Source: DASSFZ01 sp035283185 (GTDB lineage: Bacteria; Chloroflexota; Anaerolineae; Fen-1058). From it: a stretch of 64,000 nt of DNA. The notes beneath the pieces were generated by a model that made no database searches, was not told the DNA's origin, and was given only the letters and a program-made list of their open reading frames with translations. Made by a program: the position numbers and the translations under genes. This document shows positions 47,667-56,838 of this stretch, piece by piece; positions within the stretch are counted from its first letter, which is position 1, and every line of letters starts with the position of its first letter. The DNA is taken from NCBI GenBank assembly GCA_035283185.1, contig DATEUJ010000211.1:1-64000 (forward strand). The letters run 5' to 3'.

Positions 47667-50600
47667 ATGAGTGTGCACCGCTTGGCGTCCACGCGTGATT
47701 CGATCAGCAGGTGGTCGCCGTTGATCATTGGGATCGCGGCGCTTCTGTTTATCGCGTTGATCACGATCCGGTTGCCGCCAGATCCCGCAACACCCTGGTT
47801 GCATGTCGCCATCTACCTGGCCCTATTCATCCTGGCGCGACTGTCGACCATCTCCTTTCACGGCACGGGGTTCAGCCTCAGCCACGTCATCCTGGTATCC
47901 GCCTTTCTCACGTTGGATTTGGCCGTCGCGCTGTGGATTGGCTTCGCGGGCACACTCGTCGAGCACGTCGCACGCCTGGCGTCATACGCCCGGAGAGCCG
48001 CAGAGCCGGGAACCGCGCGGGATGCACTCGACCCAGCCGGCGCCGCGCTGGGCGAGGCGACTTTCAGCGTGGGCGCCGCCGGTCTGGCCTTTCACGCCCT
48101 GGGCGGAGGGACCCCGATCACCGAGATAGACTTGAGCAGCGCCGTGCCGATCCTGGCTCTGTTTGTCGTCTATTCCGCCGCTGATACATTGTTCCAGGCG
48201 ACTTTCTCGCGCCCCTTCGACCCTTCGACTTCGCTCAGGGCAGGCTCCGCTCCCCACTCCCTTCGGTCGGGGGCTTCGCAGGGCAGGCGCGGATCACGCC
48301 TGTCGGCGCGCGACTGGCTCCGGCACGCTTCGCGCCTGCGCACCATCCTGGTCAGTAATCTGCTTCTGCTGCCGCTGGCGCTCATCATCGGCTCGATCTA
48401 CGTGCGCACCGACTTCCCGGTGTTCCTCGTCTTTGTGTTGTTCCTTGTGGCGGTCACGCTGCTGATCGGCGTGCTGGGCGCGGCGCAGTCGCAATTGGAA
48501 AAGCGCCTGCGCGAGCGCGCCTCTGTAAGCGCCATCGGTCAAGCCCTCACCAACAGCCTGGACCTGCCGGAGCTGCTGGAGGCGATCCATAAGCAGATCG
48601 GCTCTGTCATGGACGTGCGCAACTTCTACGTCGCGCTGTACAACGAGGACTACGACGAGCTGTCTTTTCCCCTCGTCTACGAGGATGGCCAGGCGGTCCG
48701 TTACCACAGTCGCATGACCGGCAACGGCCTCACCGAGCACGTGCTGCACACGCGCACTCCTCTGCTCATCCCATCTGATGTGGCCGGCGCGAGTCGGCGC
48801 CTGGGATTGGAATCCATTCCGGGCAAAGAAGCACACTGCTGGCTCGGAGTGCCGATCACGGCCGGCGAACGCGTGCTGGGCGTCATCGCCGTGCAAAGCC
48901 ACGTGCAGTCGAATGCGTATGACGCGGACGACGTCGATCTGCTGACGACGATTGCGATCCAAACTGCCGTGGCCATCGAGAACGCCCAGTTGTACGCTTC
49001 CACTCGGCGACGCGCGGCAGAACTGGCCATTCTCAACTCGGTGTCGACTGTCGTCGGATCGTCTCTCAACCTCGACCAGGTCATGGAAGCTGTCGTCGGT
49101 TCCGTCGGTCCGGTGGTCGGCTGCCAGAAGGCGGCGATCCTTTTGCTTCAGGACGGCGGCCTCAACTTTGCGCCGACGGCCTCGCGCGGGCTGGGCCAGC
49201 ACTTCCTCCAGAAAATGCCGGCCATGCTGCGCCTTGGGCGCGGAGAGAAACAGGCGGCTGGCGGCGAGCGCCAGCCCCTCGTCGTGAATGATGCTCGCAC
49301 CGATCCGCGCTTCGAGCAGTTCAGAGTGCTGATCGACTCTGAAAGCATTCGCGCATTCGCCGATATGCCGCTGCACGCCCGCGACCACGTCATCGGCACG
49401 CTGGCTGTGTTTTACACTGAACCGCACCGCTTCACGGTTGCCGATCTCGACCTGCTCACTACGTTTGCCAATCAGGCCGCCGTGGCGGTGGCCAACGCGT
49501 CGTTGTACGCGCAGACCGACCTGGCACTTGCCCAGCGCATCGAAGAGCTGGCCGCACTGGAAGAGATCGGCCGCGAGCTGACCAGCACGCTGGATTTCAA
49601 TCGCGTCATCGAGCGCGTGCTCGATGCGGCGGTCGAGTTCGCGGGTGCATCGCGCGGTCTGGTGGCGCTGCACGACCCTTCGACTACGCTCATGGCAGGC
49701 GCCGAGTGGCGCTCGCTGGGTCTGGTCGCCGTGCGCGGTTCCCCGCCGGGCACGCCCGCGCCTGCAGCGCGACCCCCGCACACCCCCGCAGACAGCGGGC
49801 GAGGGCAAGCAGCAGGCGAGGGCAGGTCACAGGCGTTCGACAGCTCCGCCGTCGAGAACTGGCTTGCCCGGCAGGAGATCGTCGCCGCCGTGATTCGCGA
49901 TCGAACCGTGCAATGGATCGAAGACGTGCACGGCGCGCCGACCCTTCGACAGGCTCAGGGCAGGCTGTACGAACCGCTCGATCCAGACACCCGCTCCGCG
50001 CTCGCCGTTCCGATCGTTCGCGACGGCCAGCCGCTCGGCGTGATCGTGCTGGAGAGCACACGCCGCGCGGCATTCAACGAGGCTGCGGCCAGTTTCATCG
50101 GACAGTTGGCGACGCAGGCAGCCGTCGCGATTCACAATGCGCAGTTGCACCAACAGACGCAGAGCAAGTTGCATGAGATGTCGATCCTGTTTGAGCTGAG
50201 CCGACAGGTTACCGCGATCCTGGATCTGCCCGAGCTGGGTCGCGAGATCGCCGGGCGGCTGGCTCAGGCGCTGGGTACCACACACTGCGCGATCGAGTTG
50301 ACGGCCCACAACTCGGAGCGGCTCGAGCGGATCGCCGAGCACGTCGCGCCTAAGGCTGACGCCGGTCACCTGCCTCCCGAAGTCGTCGGCGCAATACGCC
50401 TCCTCGACGTCGAGGAGCTTCGCCGGAATCGACAGCCGGTCATTCTGTATGCGGCCGAGGCGCCCTTCGACTTCGCTCAGGGCAGGCATGACCGCTCGGC
50501 GGATGCGGAAATTCTGCGTGCACACAACCTCTGCTCGTTGATCGGTCTGCCACTGATCGCCGGGAACCAGGTCATCGGGCGTGTCCTGTGGATGCACGGC

Positions 50601-52328
50601 CGGCAGCGGGCGCCGTTCAGCGCCGACGAGATCCGCTTTGCGGAGACGTTAGCCAACCAGGCCAGCATTGCCCTCGAAAACGCGCGGCTGTTCCGCGAGC
50701 GCGCGCGCCGCGTGAACGACCTGGCGCAGTTATACCAGGCCAGCCTGGCGCTCGCCTCCAGCTTCGAATTCGAAGAGGCGCTCAACCGGATCGCCGTGGT
50801 CGCCCGCGAGATCACCGACTCGGATTCGGTGACCGTGTACCTGTACGATGCCCGCACGGACAGCATCACTCACGGCAGCCAACTGGCCGGATCCAGCCGC
50901 CGGGTGGATGTCTCAATCGTTCGACCGCATGGGATGACCCGGCGTATCATTCGAACGCGCCAGCCGATGCTCATCCACGACACGCACCTGGAGCGCGAGG
51001 TCAGCCCGCGCGTCCTGGAGGCAGGCATCCGCTCGGTCATCGGCATGCCGATCATTCGCAAGGGCGAGGTGCTCGGCGTCGTGTACGTGAACAGCCGCGC
51101 CGTCGGAAAATACACCGCCGACAGCGTGCAACTGCTGCAGCTCCTGGCAAACGACGCCTCCGTCGCCATCGAGAATGCGAGGTTGTTCAGCCGCATCGCC
51201 GAGACTCGCGATCGGCTGGCGGCGATTTTGAATTCCTCGCGCGACGGCGTGCTGATGTTCGACGTGTCCGGCCGCATTATCGTCGCCAATCCGATGATTG
51301 AGCAGATGTGGAGCATGCGCCGCTCTGACCTGGAAGGCCAATCGCTGGCGCGCTTGCTCGAGGCGCCGGGATTCGATTTGCCGGCGCTCTCAGGATATTC
51401 GCGCGCGGTTTTGCGCGCTTTGCTGGAGCAGGCAACGACCGGCGTTCACGTCGTCTGGGGCAAAGAAGTGTTCACCCTGCCCGGCGCCTTCGGCCCGCGC
51501 TGGATCGAGCGCACCGGCGCGCCGGTGCTCGACGAAAACGGCGGGCTGGTAGGCTGGATGCTCGTCTTCCGCGACGTGACCGAAGAGCGCGAGCTGCAGG
51601 TCATGCGCGAAGACCTGACCAACATGATCGTTCACGATCTGCGCAGCCCGCTGGTCGCTATTCTCGACGCGTACGAGCTGATCGGCGAGTCGCTGCCCGC
51701 CGACATCCACACCGGGCTGACCGGCAAGGCGCTCGACGTCGGCCAGCGCAGCACTCGCAAGCTCCTGGATCTGGTCAATTCGCTGCTCGACATCAGCCGC
51801 TTCGAGCACGGCCAGGTCAGCGTCGACACCCAGTTCGCCGCGCTGCGCCCGCTGGCCGAGAACGCGCTGGCGCAGCTCGCACCCATGCTCGCCGATCGCG
51901 GCCTGATCGTCCACAACGAGGTGCCGGCCGAGATGCCCCTGGTGAAAGTAGACGAAGATCAGATCACGCGTGTGTTGATCAATTTGATCGACAACGCCGT
52001 CAAGTTCAGTCCGCAGGGCGGGCACATCGTCATCACGGCGCGGCCGGGATCGAGTTACAACGGCGTTCCGCCGCAAAACGTCGTGTGCAGCGTGCGCGAC
52101 ATGGGGCCTGGCGTCCCAGCCGAATATCGCGAGCACATTTTCGAGCGGTTCGTGCACCTGAGCGACGGCCTGGAGCGGAGGCGCGGCACCGGTCTGGGCC
52201 TCGCTTTCTGCAAGATGGCGATCGAAGCGCACGGCGGATCGATTTGGATCGAGGAGCCGCCCGACGGCCAGGGCAGCCAGTTCAGTTTCACGCTGCCAGT
52301 CGCCGATCTCCAGCCGATGCCGCCGTGA
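47667..52328 (+). CDS. Giant membrane sensor histidine kinase with multiple GAF domains and PAS
   Basis: The 1553-residue kinase has about six to eight membrane helices in residues 20-260, then five GAF-like domains between about 280 and 1180 (for example RERASVSAIGQALTNSLDLP; RRRAAELAILNSVSTVVGSS; LAQRIEELAALEEIGRELTS), a PAS domain (ILNSSRDGVLMFDVSGRIIV), HisKA with His ~1322 in MIVHDLRSPLVAILDAYELI, and HATPase with INLIDNAVKFSPQGG and GTGLGLAFCKMAIEAHGG. Four short stretches are repeat-coded: DPSTSLRAGS (~190), a PSTTLMAG and PPHTPADSGR region (~675-720), LRQAQGRL (~765) and FDFAQGRHDRS (~935). The next kinase overlaps its stop. No regulator gene is near. Confidence 0.92.
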   Translation: MSVHRLASTRDSISRWSPLIIGIAALLFIALITIRLPPDPATPWLHVAIYLALFILARLSTISFHGTGFSLSHVILVSAFLTLDLAVALWIGFAGTLVEHVARLASYARRAAEPGTARDALDPAGAALGEATFSVGAAGLAFHALGGGTPITEIDLSSAVPILALFVVYSAADTLFQATFSRPFDPSTSLRAGSAPHSLRSGASQGRRGSRLSARDWLRHASRLRTILVSNLLLLPLALIIGSIYVRTDFPVFLVFVLFLVAVTLLIGVLGAAQSQLEKRLRERASVSAIGQALTNSLDLPELLEAIHKQIGSVMDVRNFYVALYNEDYDELSFPLVYEDGQAVRYHSRMTGNGLTEHVLHTRTPLLIPSDVAGASRRLGLESIPGKEAHCWLGVPITAGERVLGVIAVQSHVQSNAYDADDVDLLTTIAIQTAVAIENAQLYASTRRRAAELAILNSVSTVVGSSLNLDQVMEAVVGSVGPVVGCQKAAILLLQDGGLNFAPTASRGLGQHFLQKMPAMLRLGRGEKQAAGGERQPLVVNDARTDPRFEQFRVLIDSESIRAFADMPLHARDHVIGTLAVFYTEPHRFTVADLDLLTTFANQAAVAVANASLYAQTDLALAQRIEELAALEEIGRELTSTLDFNRVIERVLDAAVEFAGASRGLVALHDPSTTLMAGAEWRSLGLVAVRGSPPGTPAPAARPPHTPADSGRGQAAGEGRSQAFDSSAVENWLARQEIVAAVIRDRTVQWIEDVHGAPTLRQAQGRLYEPLDPDTRSALAVPIVRDGQPLGVIVLESTRRAAFNEAAASFIGQLATQAAVAIHNAQLHQQTQSKLHEMSILFELSRQVTAILDLPELGREIAGRLAQALGTTHCAIELTAHNSERLERIAEHVAPKADAGHLPPEVVGAIRLLDVEELRRNRQPVILYAAEAPFDFAQGRHDRSADAEILRAHNLCSLIGLPLIAGNQVIGRVLWMHGRQRAPFSADEIRFAETLANQASIALENARLFRERARRVNDLAQLYQASLALASSFEFEEALNRIAVVAREITDSDSVTVYLYDARTDSITHGSQLAGSSRRVDVSIVRPHGMTRRIIRTRQPMLIHDTHLEREVSPRVLEAGIRSVIGMPIIRKGEVLGVVYVNSRAVGKYTADSVQLLQLLANDASVAIENARLFSRIAETRDRLAAILNSSRDGVLMFDVSGRIIVANPMIEQMWSMRRSDLEGQSLARLLEAPGFDLPALSGYSRAVLRALLEQATTGVHVVWGKEVFTLPGAFGPRWIERTGAPVLDENGGLVGWMLVFRDVTEERELQVMREDLTNMIVHDLRSPLVAILDAYELIGESLPADIHTGLTGKALDVGQRSTRKLLDLVNSLLDISRFEHGQVSVDTQFAALRPLAENALAQLAPMLADRGLIVHNEVPAEMPLVKVDEDQITRVLINLIDNAVKFSPQGGHIVITARPGSSYNGVPPQNVVCSVRDMGPGVPAEYREHIFERFVHLSDGLERRRGTGLGLAFCKMAIEAHGGSIWIEEPPDGQGSQFSFTLPVADLQPMPP

Positions 52329-55189
52329 AAACGCTCGACCCCCGCACACCCCCGCAGACAGCGCGCGAGGGCAGGCGGCCGGCGAGGGCAGGCGCGCGCC
52401 CCGATCCCTTCGGCGACGACGCCCGAAATGTCTTTTCCTTCGGGGCGCTCCTGGCAGCCGTCTTCGTCGCCGTCGGCGTGATCGGCCTCATCCTCGCCCC
52501 GCCCGGCCCAAGGCTTCTGCCGGCGACGGCATGCGGCATATTCAGCTTCTTGTTGTCGTGGGCGGGCATCTTCCTCGCGCCGCGCGCTCGAAACCCCCTG
52601 GCGGCGATCCGCTTCGTCCTCGTCGGCTACGTGCTGGCCGTCACACTCGCGATTCACTTCGCCGGCGGCCCGCAGTCCTTCCTGACGGCGCTGTACGTAG
52701 CCGTCACCGTGGCGGCCGCGTTTCTCTTGGGACGACGCGGCGCGCTGGGAATCGCCTTGTTTTCGGCGACGTCTTTCAGCGTCCTGATCGGGCTGTGGTT
52801 CACTGGCGCGATTCCGATCCATCCTATCTGGGAGCCGAGACTGTCGCTGGAAGGGCGCGGCCTCGTTCTGGGCGGGCTGATCTTCAGCGTGATCGTGCCT
52901 ACTTTCATCGTCGCCAACGTCGCCGGCACGCTGGCCGATCGCCTCTCGCGGCGCACCGGCCAGCAGGCAGCGCTGGCGCTGATCGCCCGCAACATCGCGT
53001 CCAGCCTCGACCCCGACGAGGTCATTCGCACGGTGTTAACGCACGCTCTCGAAGACACCGACAGCGATCGCGGAGGAATCTACCTGTACGATCAGGAACG
53101 CCAGCAGATGGTCGATGCGGCGACGATCGGCTTCGGCCGCTCGCTGCACGCTTCGCGGAGCGGCGGCGACCTATCGTGGGTTGGGCTGGACGGCATCGTA
53201 GGCCGGGTGCTGCGCTCCGGGCAAAGCGCGCGCGTGCCCGACGTCTCGCGCGATCCGGATTACGTCGAAGCCGCGCCGACGACACGAGCCGAGCTGTGCG
53301 TGCCGATCATTCGGGATGCGCGCGTCGAGGGCGTGATCAACCTGGAAAGCGATCGGCCTGCGGCTTACAGCGAATCTCACCAGCGTTTTGTCGAGCAGCT
53401 TGCCCAGCACGCGGCCATTGCCTTGTCCAACGCGCGCCTGTACGCCAAGACCGAGCAGAATCTCTACGAAGTCGCCCGCGCCAACCTCGAAGTCCACGCG
53501 CTGCAGGAGAGCCTGTCCGCCGTGCAGTCGGCGCTCGAGCTCGACGCCGTGCTGCAGCGCATCTGCGACGCGATCGTCACGCTCGGATACGATCTGGCCA
53601 CGGTGGCGACCGTCGAACGCGCCGCCCTCACCCCCGGCCCCTCTCCCGTCGCAGACGACAGGCGAGGGGAGCAGGGCAGGCTCGCCGGCCGCGCCGCTGC
53701 CGCCGGAGAGGCCGATCTGATTCGATCGCTGGAGACTCTTCTGGGAGTGGAGCTGGTCGGCATGTGCACTCAGTTGCGCCGCGCGCGCAACATCGGCGTG
53801 CGGGCGCTGACCGAGCGGCGCGTCCTGGTCAGCAGGAACCCGATCGACTTTCTCTATCCGATCGGGTCGCGGGGGCGGCGCAGCCGCGCGTTCGAGGCCG
53901 TCGGCCTGCGCGTCGGCGCAGCCATTCCGCTCGTCGTGCGCGACGAATCGCTGGGCGTCTTGTTCGCCTTCAGCCGCAAGCCCGATCTGACGGATGCGGA
54001 TCTGTCGTCGCTGCAAGCGTTCGGCGCGCAGGCGGCGGTCGCGCTCGACAAAGCCAATCTCTTCGAGGAAGCGCGCATCTCCCGCGACCGGCTGCAGGCC
54101 GTGCTGGACGCCACGCGCGATGGCCTGATCTTCTTCGACGCCCAAATGCACATGGTGCTGACCAACCGGGCGGCGGAGGCTCTGCTGGGAATCTCGCTGT
54201 CGCCGTATGTGGGCCAGCCGATGCGGAGCGTGCTGGAGCAGAGCGGGCTGATCGAGCGGCTGTATCCCAATCTCAACCCGGAAGAGCGGCAGGCCGTGAT
54301 CGATACCGAAGTGAACACGGTCGCCGCCGGCTTGCGCGACGGCTCGAGCGAGGTGGCGCGCCGCCTGATCGTCGTGCCCGGCGTCGACACGCGTTACGTG
54401 GAAGAATTCAACCTGCGTGTGGACGACGGCCAGGGCAAGTTTGTCGGACGGCTGATCGCGCTGCACAACGTCACACACCAGAAGCAACTGGAGGCCGACC
54501 GCGACGCGTTCACGCAGATGCTCGTTCACGATCTGCGCAGCCCCGTCTCCGCAATCATCAGCGGCTTGCAGCTCATCGAGCTGGCCATCCAGGAGGGCGA
54601 TCCGCCCGATCTGTTGCTCAGAAGCTCCCGCGCCTCGCTCGCCAGCGCGACCAAGCTGCTCAATCTGATCGGCGCACTGCTCGACATCCAGAAGCTGGAG
54701 ACGGGCCAGCTCGAGCTCCAGCTCCAACCCGTCGCGCCGCCTTCGCTCGTCCGGGAAGTCGTGGATATTCTGCGCCCGCTTGCGGAGATGTCCGGCGTGT
54801 CGCTCGAGATAGACGCGCCTGAAGACACGCCTCCGGTGCAGGGCGATCCCGAGCATCTGCGCCGCGTATTGACCAACCTGGTCGACAACGCGCTCAAGTT
54901 CGTCGCAGAAGCAGGGCGCGTGCGTGTGTCGGTCGCGCCGGACGGCGGATTCGTCCGCTTCTCGGTCGCCGACAACGGGCCAGGCATCCCGCCCGAATAT
55001 CGCGAGCGCATTTTCGGGCGATACGTGCAAGTGCCTGGACGCGTCGCGCGACGGCGCGGCACCGGCCTGGGATTGGCGTACTGCCGGATGATCGTCGAGA
55101 TGCACGGGGGCAAAATCTGGGTCGAATCGTCACCCCTGGGCGGCAGCGACTTCATTTACACGCTACCGGTGGCCGAGGCCCGCGAATGA
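52325..55189 (+). CDS. Membrane sensor histidine kinase with GAF and PAS domains
   Basis: The 954-residue kinase starts at GTG 52325, overlapping the upstream stop as GTGA. The first ~30 residues (LDPRTPPQTAREGRRPARAG) are coded by a dispersed repeat. Six membrane helices at about 35-200, GAF domains at about 215-370 and 385-590 (the latter with a repeat-coded TPGPSPVADDRRGEQGRLAG stretch), PAS (AVLDATRDGLIFFDAQMHMV), HisKA with His ~733 in QMLVHDLRSPVSAII and HATPase with VLTNLVDNALKFVAEAG. It is coupled to the 1553-residue kinase, so the two may form heteromers or act in one pathway. Confidence 0.9.
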   Translation: MKTLDPRTPPQTAREGRRPARAGARPDPFGDDARNVFSFGALLAAVFVAVGVIGLILAPPGPRLLPATACGIFSFLLSWAGIFLAPRARNPLAAIRFVLVGYVLAVTLAIHFAGGPQSFLTALYVAVTVAAAFLLGRRGALGIALFSATSFSVLIGLWFTGAIPIHPIWEPRLSLEGRGLVLGGLIFSVIVPTFIVANVAGTLADRLSRRTGQQAALALIARNIASSLDPDEVIRTVLTHALEDTDSDRGGIYLYDQERQQMVDAATIGFGRSLHASRSGGDLSWVGLDGIVGRVLRSGQSARVPDVSRDPDYVEAAPTTRAELCVPIIRDARVEGVINLESDRPAAYSESHQRFVEQLAQHAAIALSNARLYAKTEQNLYEVARANLEVHALQESLSAVQSALELDAVLQRICDAIVTLGYDLATVATVERAALTPGPSPVADDRRGEQGRLAGRAAAAGEADLIRSLETLLGVELVGMCTQLRRARNIGVRALTERRVLVSRNPIDFLYPIGSRGRRSRAFEAVGLRVGAAIPLVVRDESLGVLFAFSRKPDLTDADLSSLQAFGAQAAVALDKANLFEEARISRDRLQAVLDATRDGLIFFDAQMHMVLTNRAAEALLGISLSPYVGQPMRSVLEQSGLIERLYPNLNPEERQAVIDTEVNTVAAGLRDGSSEVARRLIVVPGVDTRYVEEFNLRVDDGQGKFVGRLIALHNVTHQKQLEADRDAFTQMLVHDLRSPVSAIISGLQLIELAIQEGDPPDLLLRSSRASLASATKLLNLIGALLDIQKLETGQLELQLQPVAPPSLVREVVDILRPLAEMSGVSLEIDAPEDTPPVQGDPEHLRRVLTNLVDNALKFVAEAGRVRVSVAPDGGFVRFSVADNGPGIPPEYRERIFGRYVQVPGRVARRRGTGLGLAYCRMIVEMHGGKIWVESSPLGGSDFIYTLPVAEARE

Positions 55190-55258
55190 CGAAGGACGGA
55201 AAAGTTCAAAATCCAAAAGTTCAAAGTCCAAACTTCAAAATCCAGAGGACGAACGACT

Positions 55259-55684
55259 GTGAAGTATCTGAAGATTCACACACTAGACAAAGGGTGGCAT
55301 GACAAAGATGAGATTCTCTTACATGCCGCCTTTCAACTGCTGGTGGACTTCGTCGAGAATGAACACCTCGAATGGTTCGACTGGGATGCCGGCGAATCAC
55401 ACAGGCGCGCATGGGAAGAAATCAAGAGCCTCTACAAGTGGTGGAAGAAAACGAGGCCGGTCAGGCGAAGTCCTCTCGACGACAAGAAGCTGGCTGTGCC
55501 GCCATTGAAGTGGAAGAGAGTAGCCGGCACGGAGTTGTACGAGCCGATCGAACCGGACAAGAGAAAGTACGCCGCGTACTATAAGGCCCTGAAGCAACAT
55601 AGCCGATTGGAAGAGCGGTGGTACGAGGAAGATCAGCGCAACCTACATCGGCTCATCGAGATCAGGGGTTTTCTGTGGACGTAA
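55259..55684 (+). CDS. Hypothetical protein
   Basis: The 141-residue protein starts at GTG 55259 (VKYLKIHTLDKGWHDKDEIL). It is rich in Trp, Lys and Glu, and mostly helical: LLHAAFQLLVDFVENEHLEW, RAWEEIKSLYKWWKKTRPVR, YAAYYKALKQHSRLEERWYE. It resembles small uncharacterised proteins seen in phages or mobile elements, from memory only. No RBS is clear; word-like repeat DNA (TTCAAAATCCAAAAG) fills the gap from the kinase gene. Confidence 0.5.
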   Translation: MKYLKIHTLDKGWHDKDEILLHAAFQLLVDFVENEHLEWFDWDAGESHRRAWEEIKSLYKWWKKTRPVRRSPLDDKKLAVPPLKWKRVAGTELYEPIEPDKRKYAAYYKALKQHSRLEERWYEEDQRNLHRLIEIRGFLWT

Positions 55685-55854
55685 AGCAGAGAACCGCAGC
55701 GCAGTAGTGATTCAATCTCCACACCTGCTCAAACACATCGAGACCCAAGACGCGACGACCGGTGAGAGGATCCAGGTACAGCAGTTGGTTTTCGGAGATT
55801 CCTTCAGCCACGATATGGAGTTTCCTGCTTGAAGAAGGGCAGGCGCGGAAGCAT
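55662..55854 (-). pseudogene. C39-like cysteine peptidase gene with internal deletion
   Basis: The ATG at 55854 overlaps the upstream stop (TGATG). The first frame gives MLPRLPFFKQETPYRG and stops. Another frame continues with HIVAEGISENQLLYLDPLTG, then RRVLGLDVFEQVWRLNHYCA, and ends at 55662. The first resembles the start (QxxxYtCG) and the second the end (His-containing strand and DPLTGRR..) of a C39-type peptidase; the whole middle with the catalytic Cys is gone. The identification is moderate because both pieces are short. Confidence 0.45.
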
Positions 55855-56216
55855 CAGCCGTTTGCGGAAGTGATCTGCTGAAAGGCCGATTCAATGTCCG
55901 ACTGATGTTCTCCGTAGAGTTGTTCAGTCGCCCGGCGCATTTCTTCAATCGGCGTCGCGGCGACGACGCTGGCAAACTCGTCGTCTATGGCAACGACACC
56001 AATCACGCCGGCCAATCCATATCCCGGATAAGCGACTGCAATCGGAACGGCCCACAGCGCGCGGATGGGGAAAATGATCCGTCGAGGAATGCCTGCTAGG
56101 GCGAGGTTGCCGAGATGATCGGCAATGAAGTTCTCGGCGATTTGAGCTGCGGCTTCGGCGGTCAGGGTTGTCCCGCCAGGAGGAAACGCAGTTCGGGCCG
56201 CTTGTACAGTGCTCAT
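55854..56216 (-). CDS. Hypothetical protein upstream of the deleted peptidase gene
   Basis: The 120-residue protein is not recognised. A helical N-terminus (LTAEAAAQIAENFIADHLGN) is followed by a strand-rich centre (IFPIRALWAVPIAVAYPGYG, LAGVIGVVAIDDEFASVVAA) and a helix (IEEMRRATEQLYGEHQSDIE). It has no signal peptide. The TGATG overlap shows that it was translationally coupled with the peptidase-like gene. It could be a regulator or antidote of that enzyme, but there is no direct support. Confidence 0.55.
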   Translation of the reverse strand: MSTVQAARTAFPPGGTTLTAEAAAQIAENFIADHLGNLALAGIPRRIIFPIRALWAVPIAVAYPGYGLAGVIGVVAIDDEFASVVAATPIEEMRRATEQLYGEHQSDIESAFQQITSANG

Positions 56217-56314
56217 GTGATTCTCCTCGTGCTGACAGTCTGACGATATTATACCCCATCATCTCCGTTCGCCAACGCGACAGCCTCGCTCTGCGACAGC
56301 AGGAGTGTCACTTA

Positions 56315-56725
56315 TCACCCGATTCCCCACGTTTTCTGTGTCGCCAGCTCGACGCTGTTGCCCGCCGGGTCGCGGAAGTAAATCGAGTAACCGCCGCCGG
56401 GCCATGCCATCTCCTTTTCGATCTCCACGTCGTTCCGGCGCAGATGCTCACGCCAGGCGTCGATGTCTGCGTGCCGCATCGCGAACGCGACGTGGCCCGG
56501 CCCGCGCGCGCCGTGCTCCGGTACGCCGCTCGCACTATCACTCGGCTGACTCGTGACTTCGGGATTGAAAAGCAAGAAGACTCCTTCGCCGCAGCGGAAG
56601 AAGACGTGTCTCCCCTCCACGCGCGAGATGCGCTTCAAGCCAAAGACCCGCGCGTAAAACTCTTCGGCGACGGCGAGATCGTCGACGTACAGGCAGGTTT
56701 CGAGGATGTGCGTCGCTTGCTTCAC
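56315..56725 (-). CDS. Glyoxalase/bleomycin-resistance (VOC) family protein
   Basis: The protein has 136 residues if started at GTG 56725 (VKQATHILETCLYVDDLAVA, GGAG upstream); a frame to 56767 is also open. Two beta-alpha-beta-beta-beta modules: FYARVFGLKRISRVEGRHVF and GPGHVAFAMRHADIDAWREH, with the end GYSIYFRDPAGNSVELAT. His at HVAF and Glu in NSVELA are likely metal ligands. The substrate is unknown. Confidence 0.85.
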   Translation of the reverse strand: MKQATHILETCLYVDDLAVAEEFYARVFGLKRISRVEGRHVFFRCGEGVFLLFNPEVTSQPSDSASGVPEHGARGPGHVAFAMRHADIDAWREHLRRNDVEIEKEMAWPGGGYSIYFRDPAGNSVELATQKTWGIG

Positions 56726-56838
56726 TTCCCTCTCCAGACCGGGCCGCTGGGAGTCGCACGGTGTCAACGAATGAGCAACGAATCAGCGAGTCAGCGAATC
56801 GGTGTGATTTCACGCATCACGCATTACGTTTCACGCAA

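Noticed and set aside
53171..55105. 644-codon frame opposite the second kinase
   Set aside because: Antisense shadow with Arg/His/Gln-rich text and no domain.
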